Below are positions 16,945 through 24,358 of a stretch of 64,000 bases of DNA, piece by piece (the stretch's first letter is position 1; every line of letters starts with the position of its first letter). Position numbers and translations under genes: made by a program. Origin of the DNA: Nonomuraea spiralis (GTDB taxonomy: Bacteria; Actinomycetota; Actinomycetes; Streptosporangiales; Streptosporangiaceae). The stretch is taken from assembly GCF_014648435.1 (NCBI RefSeq), contig NZ_BMRC01000006.1:186001-250000 (forward strand). The letters are read 5' to 3'. Below the pieces are notes generated by a model. It was not told the DNA's origin and made no database searches. It saw only the letters and a list, made by a program, of their open reading frames with translations.

Positions 16945-17541
16945 TCACGCACCGGGTCGCACCGCGCCGACGAACGACGACTTCCGCCATCCGCCCAGTT
17001 TGTCGATGCGCACCCGCTGGCCGGTACGCGGCGAGTGGATCATCTTGCCGTGGCCGACGTACATGCCGACGTGGCCCAGCCCGTTGAAGAACATCAGGTC
17101 GCCCGGCTTGAGGTTGCGCCAGGAGACCTTGTGCCTGATGCGGGCGAACTGGCTGCTCGTCACGCGCGGGAGTCTCACCCCGGCCTTCTTCCAGGCGTAC
17201 TGGACGAGACCGGAGCAGTCGAACGCACCTGGACCCGTGGCCCCGTACCGGTACGGGTCGCCGATCTGGTGCTTGGCGGCGGAGACGGCCCTGCGGGCCT
17301 TCGACGCCTGCCGGGCGACTCGTGCCGCCTTGGCCGACCTGGCGGACCTGGCGGTCTTCGCCGACTTGGCGGTGGCCGCCCTTGCGGTGGTGGACACCGC
17401 CGTGAGCGCCGATTCGCTCGCCGTCTGCGCCCCGGCCGGTACGGCATGGAGAACCGCACCTCCGGCCGTCACGGTCATCGTGAGTGCGACGCCCTTCAGG
17501 GCGAGACGGGACAGACGGGGGTTATGCAGGGAGGTAGACAG
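16945..17541 (-). CDS. Secreted NlpC/P60 (C40) peptidoglycan endopeptidase under c-di-AMP riboswitch
   Basis: A cell-wall hydrolase of about 198 residues. The catalytic Cys is in FDCSGLVQYAW (C109 in this numbering) and the His in GHVGMYVGHG (H157). An Ala/Lys/Arg-rich linker separates it from the signal peptide. The first ATG (17478) leaves no ribosome site and only half a signal peptide. Upstream in frame, CTG 17541 lies five bases after GAGGAG and adds STSLHNPRLSRLALKG, giving a complete signal peptide ending in PAGA-Q. I therefore start at CTG, an unusual codon. The long leader contains a ydaO-type riboswitch, typical for such hydrolases. Confidence 0.8.
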   Translation of the reverse strand: MSTSLHNPRLSRLALKGVALTMTVTAGGAVLHAVPAGAQTASESALTAVSTTARAATAKSAKTARSARSAKAARVARQASKARRAVSAAKHQIGDPYRYGATGPGAFDCSGLVQYAWKKAGVRLPRVTSSQFARIRHKVSWRNLKPGDLMFFNGLGHVGMYVGHGKMIHSPRTGQRVRIDKLGGWRKSSFVGAVRPGA

Positions 17542-17546
17542 GATTT

Positions 17547-17552
17547 CTCCTC
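17547..17552 (-). promoter_or_regulatory. Ribosome binding site GAGGAG deciding a CTG start
   Basis: GAGGAG, read leftward, is five bases from CTG 17541 and 69 bases from the first ATG. It is the only good ribosome site near the gene's beginning. Confidence 0.6.
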
Positions 17553-17564
17553 GTGTCTTCCACG

Positions 17565-17735
17565 AACGCCTACCGGGTTAGCTGACGGATTCGGGCCTGG
17601 AAGTCGCCCTACGGCGCGATGAAGCGCCGATTCACCCCTGATCCCGGGGGATTACGGGATCTTTGGGTCCCCGGCTCCGTGCCTCCTGGCTGCACGGACT
17701 CGGCAGGTCGCCACCTGATGGGTTTGCCTGAATGG
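17565..17735 (-). ncRNA. ydaO-yuaA cyclic di-AMP riboswitch
   Basis: Reading leftward, the conserved blocks occur in order: GCCGGGGACCCA, GGGGTGAATC, a GTAGGGCGAC block, and the 3' signature CCGAATCCGTCAGCTAACCC followed by GGTAGGCG (17567-17596). This is the c-di-AMP aptamer found before actinomycete cell-wall hydrolase genes, where ligand binding turns expression off. The 5' boundary is approximate. The 3' end is about 25 bases from the start codon, so the switch could act on transcription or initiation. Confidence 0.88.
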
Positions 17736-18041
17736 GGATATCGGTGGCGACCGACGGATTTTTGTTGATCACAGCGACCATGGCGTGTTCGCCGCGACGC
17801 CAGAAGCTACGCGGAAGGGTCAAGGTTGGGCAAAGTCCCAGTCAGGTTGTAAAGATCAGATAAAGGGGTGAGTAAAGAACGGAAGTCCTGCTGGAGAAGA
17901 GGTTCCGTTATTCAAATGTGACCCTTCTCACACTTCCTGGAGCACCCGGTTGTCAGGACCCGTTCGTCCCGTTCGCACCTTTCGTCCCGTACTGACCGAC
18001 AGCGCTGTCAGCCGCCCCGGAGGGCACGCCCGAGGGCGGTC
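17736..18041 (-). other. Intergenic region upstream of the riboswitch
   Basis: About 300 bases without a convincing gene. It must hold the promoter of the riboswitch-controlled hydrolase. The part 17840-17930 is unusually AT-rich for this genome, but no clear -35/-10 pair stands out. GACAGCGCTGTC (17998-18009), a perfect palindrome, follows the upstream gene's stop and may belong to its terminator. Confidence 0.4.
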
Positions 18042-19016
18042 TCAGGGGCGGATGGCGCCGACGAGCGGGCGGCCGTAGTCGGCGAGGCGGACGACCTTGA
18101 CGACGTCGCCCGTCTGCGGCGCGTGCACGATCTTGCCGCCGCCCGCGTAGATGCTGACGTGACCGAGGCCCTCGCTGAAGATGAGGTCCCCCGGCTGGAG
18201 GTCCTTGATGTCGACCTTCCGGCCGGCGCCCCACGCCCACTGCTGCCACGTCGTACGCGGCAGGGAGACGCCCGCCGCGTGCCAGGCGGCCTGGGTCAGG
18301 CCCGAGCAGTCGTACCCGCGCGGTCCCGTGCCTCCGTAGATGTAGGGCTTGCCGACCTGAGCGAAGGCGAAGCGCAGGACGGCGGCCGCGCTGCCCGAGG
18401 CGGGCCCGGTGTACTTGATGCCCGTGCTGTTGGGGTTGCCGGGGTTGTACGCGTCCAGCTTGTCCAGGAGCTTCTTCTGCTCGCCGATCAGCTTCAGCAC
18501 CTCGGCCCGTTCCTTCTGGACCGAGTCCCGTTCCTCGTCCGCCTCCGCCAGCGCGGTCTGGGCGTTGTCGCGCTCGTCCTTGAGGCCCCTGTTCTCGCGG
18601 TCGAAGGCGGTCAGCTTCTCCAGCCGCTCGCGCGAGATCTGCCCGGCCATCGCCAGCCCGGACAGCAGATGGTCGGGGTTGTCGGCGCCGACCATGCCGG
18701 GCCATGACGTGACGTCCCCGCCCATCTTGTACGCGTCCACCGCCACCCTGATGACCTCGGCGCGCAGCTCGGCGACCGTCTGGAGCTTCTGCTTGTAGCG
18801 GTCGTTCAGCTTGGTGTAGGCGTTCTTGGCCTTCTTGTACTGCTCCGTCGCCGTGTTGTACCGGTCGACGACCTTGTCGGCCTTGTCGTTGAGCTTGTCG
18901 AGCTTCGCCTTGACCTGCTTGACCGTGGGCTTGGGATCAGCGAGTGCCGTACCCGCCGGAACCGTCATCAGTCCGATCGCGAGACCCGCGGCCACCGCCA
19001 CCCGGCCAACCCTCAC
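18042..19016 (-). CDS. Secreted NlpC/P60 peptidase with N-terminal coiled coil (RipA-like)
   Basis: A 324-residue cell-wall hydrolase. The signal peptide ends at TALA-D (about residue 26). Residues 30-190 are a Lys/Glu/Ala-rich coiled coil interrupted around 95-125. The C40 domain follows with the catalytic Cys in YDCSGLTQAAW and His in GHVSIYAGGG. This is the RipA/RpfI-type architecture in which the coiled coil often restrains the peptidase. GTG 19016 has GGGAGG upstream. It is separated from the riboswitch-controlled paralogue downstream by 500 bases. Confidence 0.88.
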   Translation of the reverse strand: MRVGRVAVAAGLAIGLMTVPAGTALADPKPTVKQVKAKLDKLNDKADKVVDRYNTATEQYKKAKNAYTKLNDRYKQKLQTVAELRAEVIRVAVDAYKMGGDVTSWPGMVGADNPDHLLSGLAMAGQISRERLEKLTAFDRENRGLKDERDNAQTALAEADEERDSVQKERAEVLKLIGEQKKLLDKLDAYNPGNPNSTGIKYTGPASGSAAAVLRFAFAQVGKPYIYGGTGPRGYDCSGLTQAAWHAAGVSLPRTTWQQWAWGAGRKVDIKDLQPGDLIFSEGLGHVSIYAGGGKIVHAPQTGDVVKVVRLADYGRPLVGAIRP

Positions 19017-19101
19017 AGCGTCGCCTCCCAGGGGATTCCACCTGGGGCGAAATAGTACAGAAGTGGCGAGTGGGGTCTCACCAAAGGTGCTAATTCGTAA
19101 C

Positions 19102-20424
19102 TTATGCGCGGCCCAACCGGCGCAGCAGCAAACCAGACGGAACCGGTCTGGCGCCCATCCGGCGTACGGACTCGGCCACCTCGCGGTCGGAGGAGACGAC
19201 CGCGATGGCCCGCCCGGGCGGCTCGGCCCGGACGAGCTGGCGGATGAGGTCGTCGGCGATCTCGCCCGGCGCGCTGAACAACACCCGCACCCCGCGCGGC
19301 GCCACCACCTGCACCGGCGCGTTGAGCTCGGCGCCGTCGAAGACCACCGTCACCTCGACCCTGGTCTGCGCGACCAGCCCGCCGAGGCCGGTCATCAGCC
19401 GGTTGCGCTGGTCGGCGAGGGTGAGCGTGCCGTAGCCGGTCTTCGTGACGTTGTAGCCGTCGATGATCAGGTGGACCTGCGGCAGCGCGAGCAGCTGGTC
19501 GAGGAGCTGCGGGTCGTCGTCGGCCAGCGCCCGCGCGGGCACGCCGCGCACCCCGGGCCGCTCGCCGGTGCTGGCGGCGACCGAGTCGGCGGGCCTGCTG
19601 ATCGTGGTGGGCAGGGCCAGCTCCCTGCGCAGCCCGGCCGAGGCGTCCTGGAGCGCGTCGAGCAGCACCCTGATGCGGGCGTCCTCGATGCTGCGGCCCT
19701 CGCGGGCGGCCCGGCGTGAGGCTTCGAGCTGTTTCTCCACGTCGGCCACCCGCTCGCGCAGCCGCCGCAGCTCGGCCTCGCCCGCGTTGCCGGCAGTGGA
19801 GGCGGCGTGGCGGGCGTCGTCGGCGGCCTGCTCCATCTCCTCGGACCTGCGGGTGGCCGCCTTGGCGCGCTCGCGGGCCTCGTGGAGCTTGCGTCTCAGG
19901 TCGGAGTTCTCGGCGCGGGCCGCCTTGATCTGCTCGCGCAGCCGGTCGGCCTCCTCCTTGGCGGCGGTCTTCTGCGCGGCCAGCTGCTCGCGCAGCCGCG
20001 CCACCGCCTCCTCGCGCTCGGAGCCCTCGGCGGCCACGGCGGACTGCTCAAGGTCGGCGCGGGCGGCCTCGATCATCTCCGCCCAGCCGGGCGGCCTGGT
20101 CAGATAGGCCGCCGCCGCCACCAGCACGGGATCGGCGGCGGGCGGCACGTTGCCCTCGGCCAGGGAGGCGACCAGCTCGGGCCAGCCGGCGGCCACGGAC
20201 TCGGCGACCAGCTCACGGAACTTCTTGTCGTTCTCCAACTGCGCGGCGATCGGCGCACTGCCGAGCTTGGCGCGCTTGCGGGGGTCGAACTTGGCGATCC
20301 CGCGCAGCGGCGCCGGCACGGAGACGGCGGGCATCGTCCCGAGCACCTGCGCCGCCAGGTCGACGACGTTGAGGCGCACCTGCTCAGGAAGCGGGCGAGA
20401 CAGGCCTTCACCCGCTGAACTCAT
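19102..20424 (-). CDS. NYN-domain (YacP/Rae1-like) ribonuclease with central coiled coil
   Basis: A 440-residue cytoplasmic protein. Residues 130-270 form a highly charged coiled coil. The C-terminal domain, beginning LIIDGYNVTKTGYG, with VTVVFDGAE and GEIADDLIRQLV, carries the acidic residues of the PIN-like NYN_YacP nuclease family, to which the ribosome-associated RNase Rae1 belongs. ATG 20424 was chosen over the in-frame TTG 20460 because the extension is short and lacks a ribosome site. RNA cleavage is expected, but the target is unknown. Confidence 0.8.
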   Translation of the reverse strand: MSSAGEGLSRPLPEQVRLNVVDLAAQVLGTMPAVSVPAPLRGIAKFDPRKRAKLGSAPIAAQLENDKKFRELVAESVAAGWPELVASLAEGNVPPAADPVLVAAAAYLTRPPGWAEMIEAARADLEQSAVAAEGSEREEAVARLREQLAAQKTAAKEEADRLREQIKAARAENSDLRRKLHEARERAKAATRRSEEMEQAADDARHAASTAGNAGEAELRRLRERVADVEKQLEASRRAAREGRSIEDARIRVLLDALQDASAGLRRELALPTTISRPADSVAASTGERPGVRGVPARALADDDPQLLDQLLALPQVHLIIDGYNVTKTGYGTLTLADQRNRLMTGLGGLVAQTRVEVTVVFDGAELNAPVQVVAPRGVRVLFSAPGEIADDLIRQLVRAEPPGRAIAVVSSDREVAESVRRMGARPVPSGLLLRRLGRA

Positions 20425-20507
20425 CCCACTTGTCCCTTCGTGACATGCCCTTTCAGACAAGGGTACGGCTCTCCCGTACCTGACCGTAACGGTCCCTTGA
20501 ACCTAGA

Positions 20508-20517
20508 CAAGCGCTTG
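20508..20517. promoter_or_regulatory. Palindrome CAAGCGCTTG, KstR2-like operator
   Basis: A perfect 10-bp palindrome in the context GACAAGCGCTTGGT, which fits the TetR-family KstR2 consensus AnCAAGnnCTTGnT at every fixed position but the first. It lies 52 bases before the phosphotransferase start. Confidence 0.6.
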
Positions 20518-20568
20518 GTAGGGGGTATACGACTGAGCCGGGGCAGCGGCCGGGCGTGGAGGTGAGTG

Positions 20569-21648
20569 GTGACGGAACAGATGCGTACATCAACCCGTGA
20601 CCTGGACGAACTGCGCGAGCGCGCGTCCCGCTGGCTACGCGGCCGGGTGGGCGGGGACGCCACGGTCTCGGAATTGTCCCGGCCCTCCGGCAACGGGATG
20701 TCCAGCGAGACGCTCTTCTTCACCGCCACGTGGGACGGCGCCGGCAGGCGGTGCGTGGCCAGGCTCGCACCTGCGCGGGAAGCCGTTCCGGTGTTCCCCT
20801 CCTACGATCTGCGAGCCCAGTTCGAGGTCATGCGGCTGGCCAGGGAGAAAGCTGGGATCCCAGCGCCCAGGCCGCTCTGGTTCGAGCCCGACCCCGGGCC
20901 GCTCGGCACGCCGTTCTTCGTCATGGAACGGGCCGAGGGCGAGGTGCCGCCCGATGTCATGCCGTACACGTTCGGGGGGTGGCTGCACGACGCCGCCCCC
21001 GGGGACCGGCGGCGGCTCCAGGACGCGAGCGTCGGGCTCGTGGCGGCCCTGCACGAGACGCCGTTCACGGCGGAGGACGTCGGGGTGCTCGGCCCGGTCG
21101 TCCCCGGCGGCGCGGACGGCCTGCGCGCCCACGTCGAGGCCCAGCGTGCCTACTACCGGTGGGCGCATGGGGAGCGGCCGATCCCCGTGCTGGAGCGGGC
21201 CTTCGACTGGCTGGACTCACACTGGCCGGACGCCCCCGGTCCCGACGTACTGACCTGGGGGGACGCCCGGATCGGCAACGTGATGTACCAGGATTTCCGT
21301 CCGGTGGCGGTGCTCGACTGGGAGATGGCCGCCGTGGGCCCGCGCGAGCTGGACGTCTCCTGGATGATCTTCCTGCACCGCTTCTTCCAGGACCTCGCCG
21401 TCACGCTGGGCGTGCCCGGCATGCCGGACTTCATGCGCCGCGACGACGTTTGCCAGAAATATCGCGAAATAACGGGCTACGAGCCCCGCGACATGGACTT
21501 TTATGAAATGTACGCCGCCCTCCGGCACGGCATCATCATGGCCAGGGTGTGGCAGCGCAGGATCCACTTCGGCGAGCAGCCCATGCCGGACGACCCCGAC
21601 GACCTGGTGCTGCACCGGGCCGCCATCGAGGAACTGCTCACCCGCTAG
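20569..21648 (+). CDS. APH-like phosphotransferase family protein
   Basis: A 359-residue protein with the aminoglycoside-phosphotransferase/kinase fold. The catalytic loop region reads LTWGDARIGNVMY, a G-D variant of the usual HGD, followed by AVLDWEMAAVGP with the metal-binding Asp. This type, related to the N-terminal part of ACAD10/11, is usually found with acyl-CoA dehydrogenases and may phosphorylate hydroxyacyl compounds; it is not an antibiotic resistance call. GTG 20569 lies six bases after GGAGG. The KstR2-like palindrome upstream suggests lipid- or sterol-linked control. Confidence 0.82.
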   Translation: MTEQMRTSTRDLDELRERASRWLRGRVGGDATVSELSRPSGNGMSSETLFFTATWDGAGRRCVARLAPAREAVPVFPSYDLRAQFEVMRLAREKAGIPAPRPLWFEPDPGPLGTPFFVMERAEGEVPPDVMPYTFGGWLHDAAPGDRRRLQDASVGLVAALHETPFTAEDVGVLGPVVPGGADGLRAHVEAQRAYYRWAHGERPIPVLERAFDWLDSHWPDAPGPDVLTWGDARIGNVMYQDFRPVAVLDWEMAAVGPRELDVSWMIFLHRFFQDLAVTLGVPGMPDFMRRDDVCQKYREITGYEPRDMDFYEMYAALRHGIIMARVWQRRIHFGEQPMPDDPDDLVLHRAAIEELLTR

Positions 21649-22294
21649 CGTCGTAGACCAGCAACGCGATCTGCACCCGGTTGTTCAGGTCGAGCTTGGT
21701 CAGGATGCGCGAGACGTGCGCCTTGACCGTGGGCACGCTCATGAACAACTCGCGCCCGATCTCGGCGTTCGACCTGCCCTGGCCCACCGCCAGCGCCACC
21801 TCGCGCTCCCGCTCGCTGAGCCGTCCGAGCAGCCCCCGCGCCCGCTCGGTACGGTCGCGCCCGCCCCCGTCGGACACGTGCGAGATGAGCTGCCGCGTCA
21901 CCGCCGGCGACAGGATCGGCTCCCCCGCGGCCACCCTCCTGATCGCGTCGACCAGGTCGCCGGGCGCGATGTCCTTCAGCAGGAACCCGGCCGCCCCGGC
22001 GCGCAGCGCCCGTACGACCTGGGCGTCGGCGTGGAACGTGGTCAGCACCACGACCTCGGGCGGCGAGGCGGTGCGGCGCAGCGCCTCGGTCGCGGCGAGC
22101 CCGTCGACGCCCGGCATGCGGATGTCCATCAGGACCACGTCGGGCCGGTGCTCGGCCACCCGCGGCGGCACCTCGGCCCCGTCGCCCGCCTCGCCCACGA
22201 TCTCGATGTCGGCGGCCCCGCCGAGGATCATCGACAACCCGGCCCGCACCATCGCGTCGTCGTCCACGATCAGCACCTTGATCGGCGCGTCCAT
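21638..22294 (-). CDS. NarL/LuxR-family response regulator
   Basis: A 218-residue transcription factor. The receiver domain has the acidic pair DDD near residues 10-12, the phosphoacceptor Asp in DVVLMDIRMPG and the Lys in FLLKDIAPGD. The C-terminal LuxR helix-turn-helix reads LSEREREVALAVGQGRSNAEIG. ATG 22294 has GGAGGG upstream. It is 14 bases downstream of the histidine kinase gene, its obvious partner. Its 3' end overlaps the convergent phosphotransferase gene by 11 bases. Confidence 0.92.
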   Translation of the reverse strand: MDAPIKVLIVDDDAMVRAGLSMILGGAADIEIVGEAGDGAEVPPRVAEHRPDVVLMDIRMPGVDGLAATEALRRTASPPEVVVLTTFHADAQVVRALRAGAAGFLLKDIAPGDLVDAIRRVAAGEPILSPAVTRQLISHVSDGGGRDRTERARGLLGRLSEREREVALAVGQGRSNAEIGRELFMSVPTVKAHVSRILTKLDLNNRVQIALLVYDASG

Positions 22295-22308
22295 CCGCCC
22301 TCCGTCGC

Positions 22309-23532
22309 TCAACTGTCGTCCCCGTCCGTCTCCCGCGGCCACGGCAGCCAGGCGCTGACCCGGAACTCACCGTCCCGCACGCCGTGCTCCAGCCGCCCGC
22401 CGGCCAGGCCGGCCCGCTCGGTCAGCCCGATGAGCCCGGCCCCCGCCCCGGGCATGCGCGGCGCGTGCCGCGTCCACACCGGGTTGCGCACCTCCGCGGA
22501 GACGCCCTCGCCCCGCTCCCCCGCCACGGTCACGCTCACCGGCGCGCCGTCCGCGTGCTTGCGCGCGTTGGTGAGCGCCTCCTGCACGATGCGGTAGACG
22601 TTGCGGCCGAGCGCCGCCGGGGCGCCGTCACCGGCGCTGAGGTCGAGGCGTACGTCCATGCCCGCCTGCCGGCATTCCTCGACCAGCGTGGGCAGGTCGG
22701 CGAGCGTCGGCTGCGGCCGGTCGGGCACCGGGTCGCCGGCGCCCGGCGGGGTGTGGCGCAGCACGCCGATCACCTCGCGCAGGTCCTGGAGCGCCAGGTG
22801 GGCGTTGCTCCTGATCGCCCCGGCCGCCCTGGCGACCTCCGCGGCGGGCGCGTCCGGCCGGAACTCCAGCGCGCCGGCGTGCAGGCTCAGCATCGAGATG
22901 CGGTGGGCCAGCACGTCGTGCATCTCGCGGGCGATGCGCTCGCGTTCGAGCCGTTTGGCGTCCTCGGCGGCCGTCTCGGCCCGCTGCCGCAGCGACCAGA
23001 CGAGCTGCCGCCTGGCCCGGATGACGATCCCCCAGCCGTACACGGCCACCACGACCGTCACCCCGAAGGCCGCCCCCCACAGCGGCCCCAGGTCCTCCTG
23101 CGGCCGCAGCAGCACGTACGGAGCCAGCGTGACCAGCGCCAGCAGCGCGATCGGCCCCGACACCTTGAACGGCCGGTGCACCGCCACGGTGAACAGCGCC
23201 ACCAGCGAGGCCCCGCCGACCAGCTCCAGATAGGACGACAGGAGGATCGTCACCAGCGCGAACCCCACCGGCCAGCGCCGCCGCAGCCACACGCCCGCGC
23301 ACGCCAGCGCCCCCACGATCTGCTCGATGGCCATCAGCGGCTCGGGCGTGTTCCTGAGCTCCTCCATGCTGATGAACGTCAGGCCGCTGGCCAGCAGGAA
23401 CAGCATGATGTCGGACACCCAGTCGAGGGTCGAGCGCCGCACCCGGCCCCCGCGGCCGTCGCCGAGCAGCGTCGACGGCAACGCCCACCGGTATTCCAGG
23501 GCCGGATCGCCCTCCCCCCGCAGCTCCCTCAC
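22309..23532 (-). CDS. Membrane sensor histidine kinase (HisKA_3 type)
   Basis: A 407-residue kinase. The N-terminal half has about five or six hydrophobic segments (residues 35-165) and little extracellular sequence, so it may sense within the membrane. The phosphoacceptor His is in REMHDVLAHRISMLSLHAG, and the ATPase lid region includes LTNARKHA and GAGLIGLTERA. It pairs with the adjacent NarL-type regulator. The start GTG 23532 has TAACCT eight bases upstream and no ribosome site. The stimulus is not known. Confidence 0.9.
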   Translation of the reverse strand: MRELRGEGDPALEYRWALPSTLLGDGRGGRVRRSTLDWVSDIMLFLLASGLTFISMEELRNTPEPLMAIEQIVGALACAGVWLRRRWPVGFALVTILLSSYLELVGGASLVALFTVAVHRPFKVSGPIALLALVTLAPYVLLRPQEDLGPLWGAAFGVTVVVAVYGWGIVIRARRQLVWSLRQRAETAAEDAKRLERERIAREMHDVLAHRISMLSLHAGALEFRPDAPAAEVARAAGAIRSNAHLALQDLREVIGVLRHTPPGAGDPVPDRPQPTLADLPTLVEECRQAGMDVRLDLSAGDGAPAALGRNVYRIVQEALTNARKHADGAPVSVTVAGERGEGVSAEVRNPVWTRHAPRMPGAGAGLIGLTERAGLAGGRLEHGVRDGEFRVSAWLPWPRETDGDDS

Positions 23533-23540
23533 ATTCGTCG

Positions 23541-23546
23541 AGGTTA
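23541..23546 (-). promoter_or_regulatory. -10 hexamer TAACCT for the two-component operon
   Basis: TAACCT, read leftward, ends eight bases before GTG 23532 and implies a leaderless operon message. Confidence 0.45.
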
Positions 23547-23642
23547 TGCCCTGCCGAGGACCGGGCGACAGCGACCAAAGTCGGTGTCGCCGCAGACCGA
23601 TGGCCGAGGCGGGGCCGCCGCCCGCGGGACGAGGGTGGTGGC

Positions 23643-23870
23643 ATGAAAGCGATCGCGGAGGTGTTCGGCTGGCTGCTGGTCCTGCAAGGGATCGGCGGCC
23701 TGATGAACACCCTGTTCGGATGGTGGCAGTGGGCGCACGGCCTGCTCGTGGTCAACCTGCTGCCGTTCCTCGACGGTTACGAGGTCTTCGCGGCCGTCGT
23801 CATAGGGGTGCTGGGGTTCGCGGTGCTCGCGGTGGCCGGCTCGGCGGGCCGGGCGGGGGAGGGGCGATGA
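23643..23870 (+). CDS. Small membrane protein, first gene of a PH-domain operon
   Basis: A 75-residue protein with two hydrophobic segments (about 7-24 and 47-66) and no recognised domain. ATG 23643 follows a GAGGG/GGTGG purine stretch. Its stop overlaps the start of the next gene as ATGA, so it is translated with the PH-domain proteins and probably works in the same membrane complex. Confidence 0.65.
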   Translation: MKAIAEVFGWLLVLQGIGGLMNTLFGWWQWAHGLLVVNLLPFLDGYEVFAAVVIGVLGFAVLAVAGSAGRAGEGR

Positions 23871-24358
23871 GCACGACCTCGCTGCGTCCGCCCCGGAACC
23901 GGCCCGACCGCCGGGCGGTGTCGTGGTGGACGGTGCAATGGCTGCTCCTCCTGGTGCCGGTGGCGGTGGCGGCCGTGGGGGCGTACCTGCTGTTCACGGA
24001 GCGTCCGGTGGGGTTGGGGGTGGCGGCGGGGGCGTTCGCCGCGCTGTGCCTGCTGATGGCGCTGGCCGAGCCGCGGGCGGCCTACCGGGTGCAGCGGTGG
24101 GAGGTCACCGACGAGGCGGTCTACACCCGCCAGGGGTGGCTCACGCACACGTGGAGGGTGGCGCCGATGTCGCGGATCCAGCGGGTCGACACCGCGCGGG
24201 GGCCGGTGCAGCGGCTGTTCGGGCTGGCCGACGTCACGGTGACCACCGCCTCCTCCGCCGGGGCGATCAAGATCACGGCGCTGGACCACCGCCTGGCCGC
24301 CGACCTGGCCGAACGGCTCACCGCGCGGACCCAGGCGACGCCCGGGGACGCGACGTGA
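23867..24358 (+). CDS. PH domain-containing membrane protein (YdbS-like)
   Basis: A 163-residue protein. Two hydrophobic segments (about 22-42 and 49-66) are followed by a bacterial PH-like domain (YRVQRWEVTDEAVYTRQGWL, then MSRIQRVDTARGPVQRLFGL and VTTASSAG). This is the YdbS layout. It overlaps both neighbours by four bases. In Bacillus, YdbS and YdbT act in membrane stress and antimicrobial peptide resistance; a similar role here is inference. Confidence 0.85.
   Translation: MSTTSLRPPRNRPDRRAVSWWTVQWLLLLVPVAVAAVGAYLLFTERPVGLGVAAGAFAALCLLMALAEPRAAYRVQRWEVTDEAVYTRQGWLTHTWRVAPMSRIQRVDTARGPVQRLFGLADVTVTTASSAGAIKITALDHRLAADLAERLTARTQATPGDAT

Noticed and set aside
17632..17823. 63-codon frame on the - strand before the NlpC/P60 gene
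   Set aside because: It overlaps the c-di-AMP aptamer, whose conserved RNA blocks explain the sequence better than a peptide.
20569..21648. Aminoglycoside resistance kinase
   Set aside because: The fold is the same, but the sequence and the KstR2-like site fit the phosphotransferase group tied to acyl-CoA metabolism.
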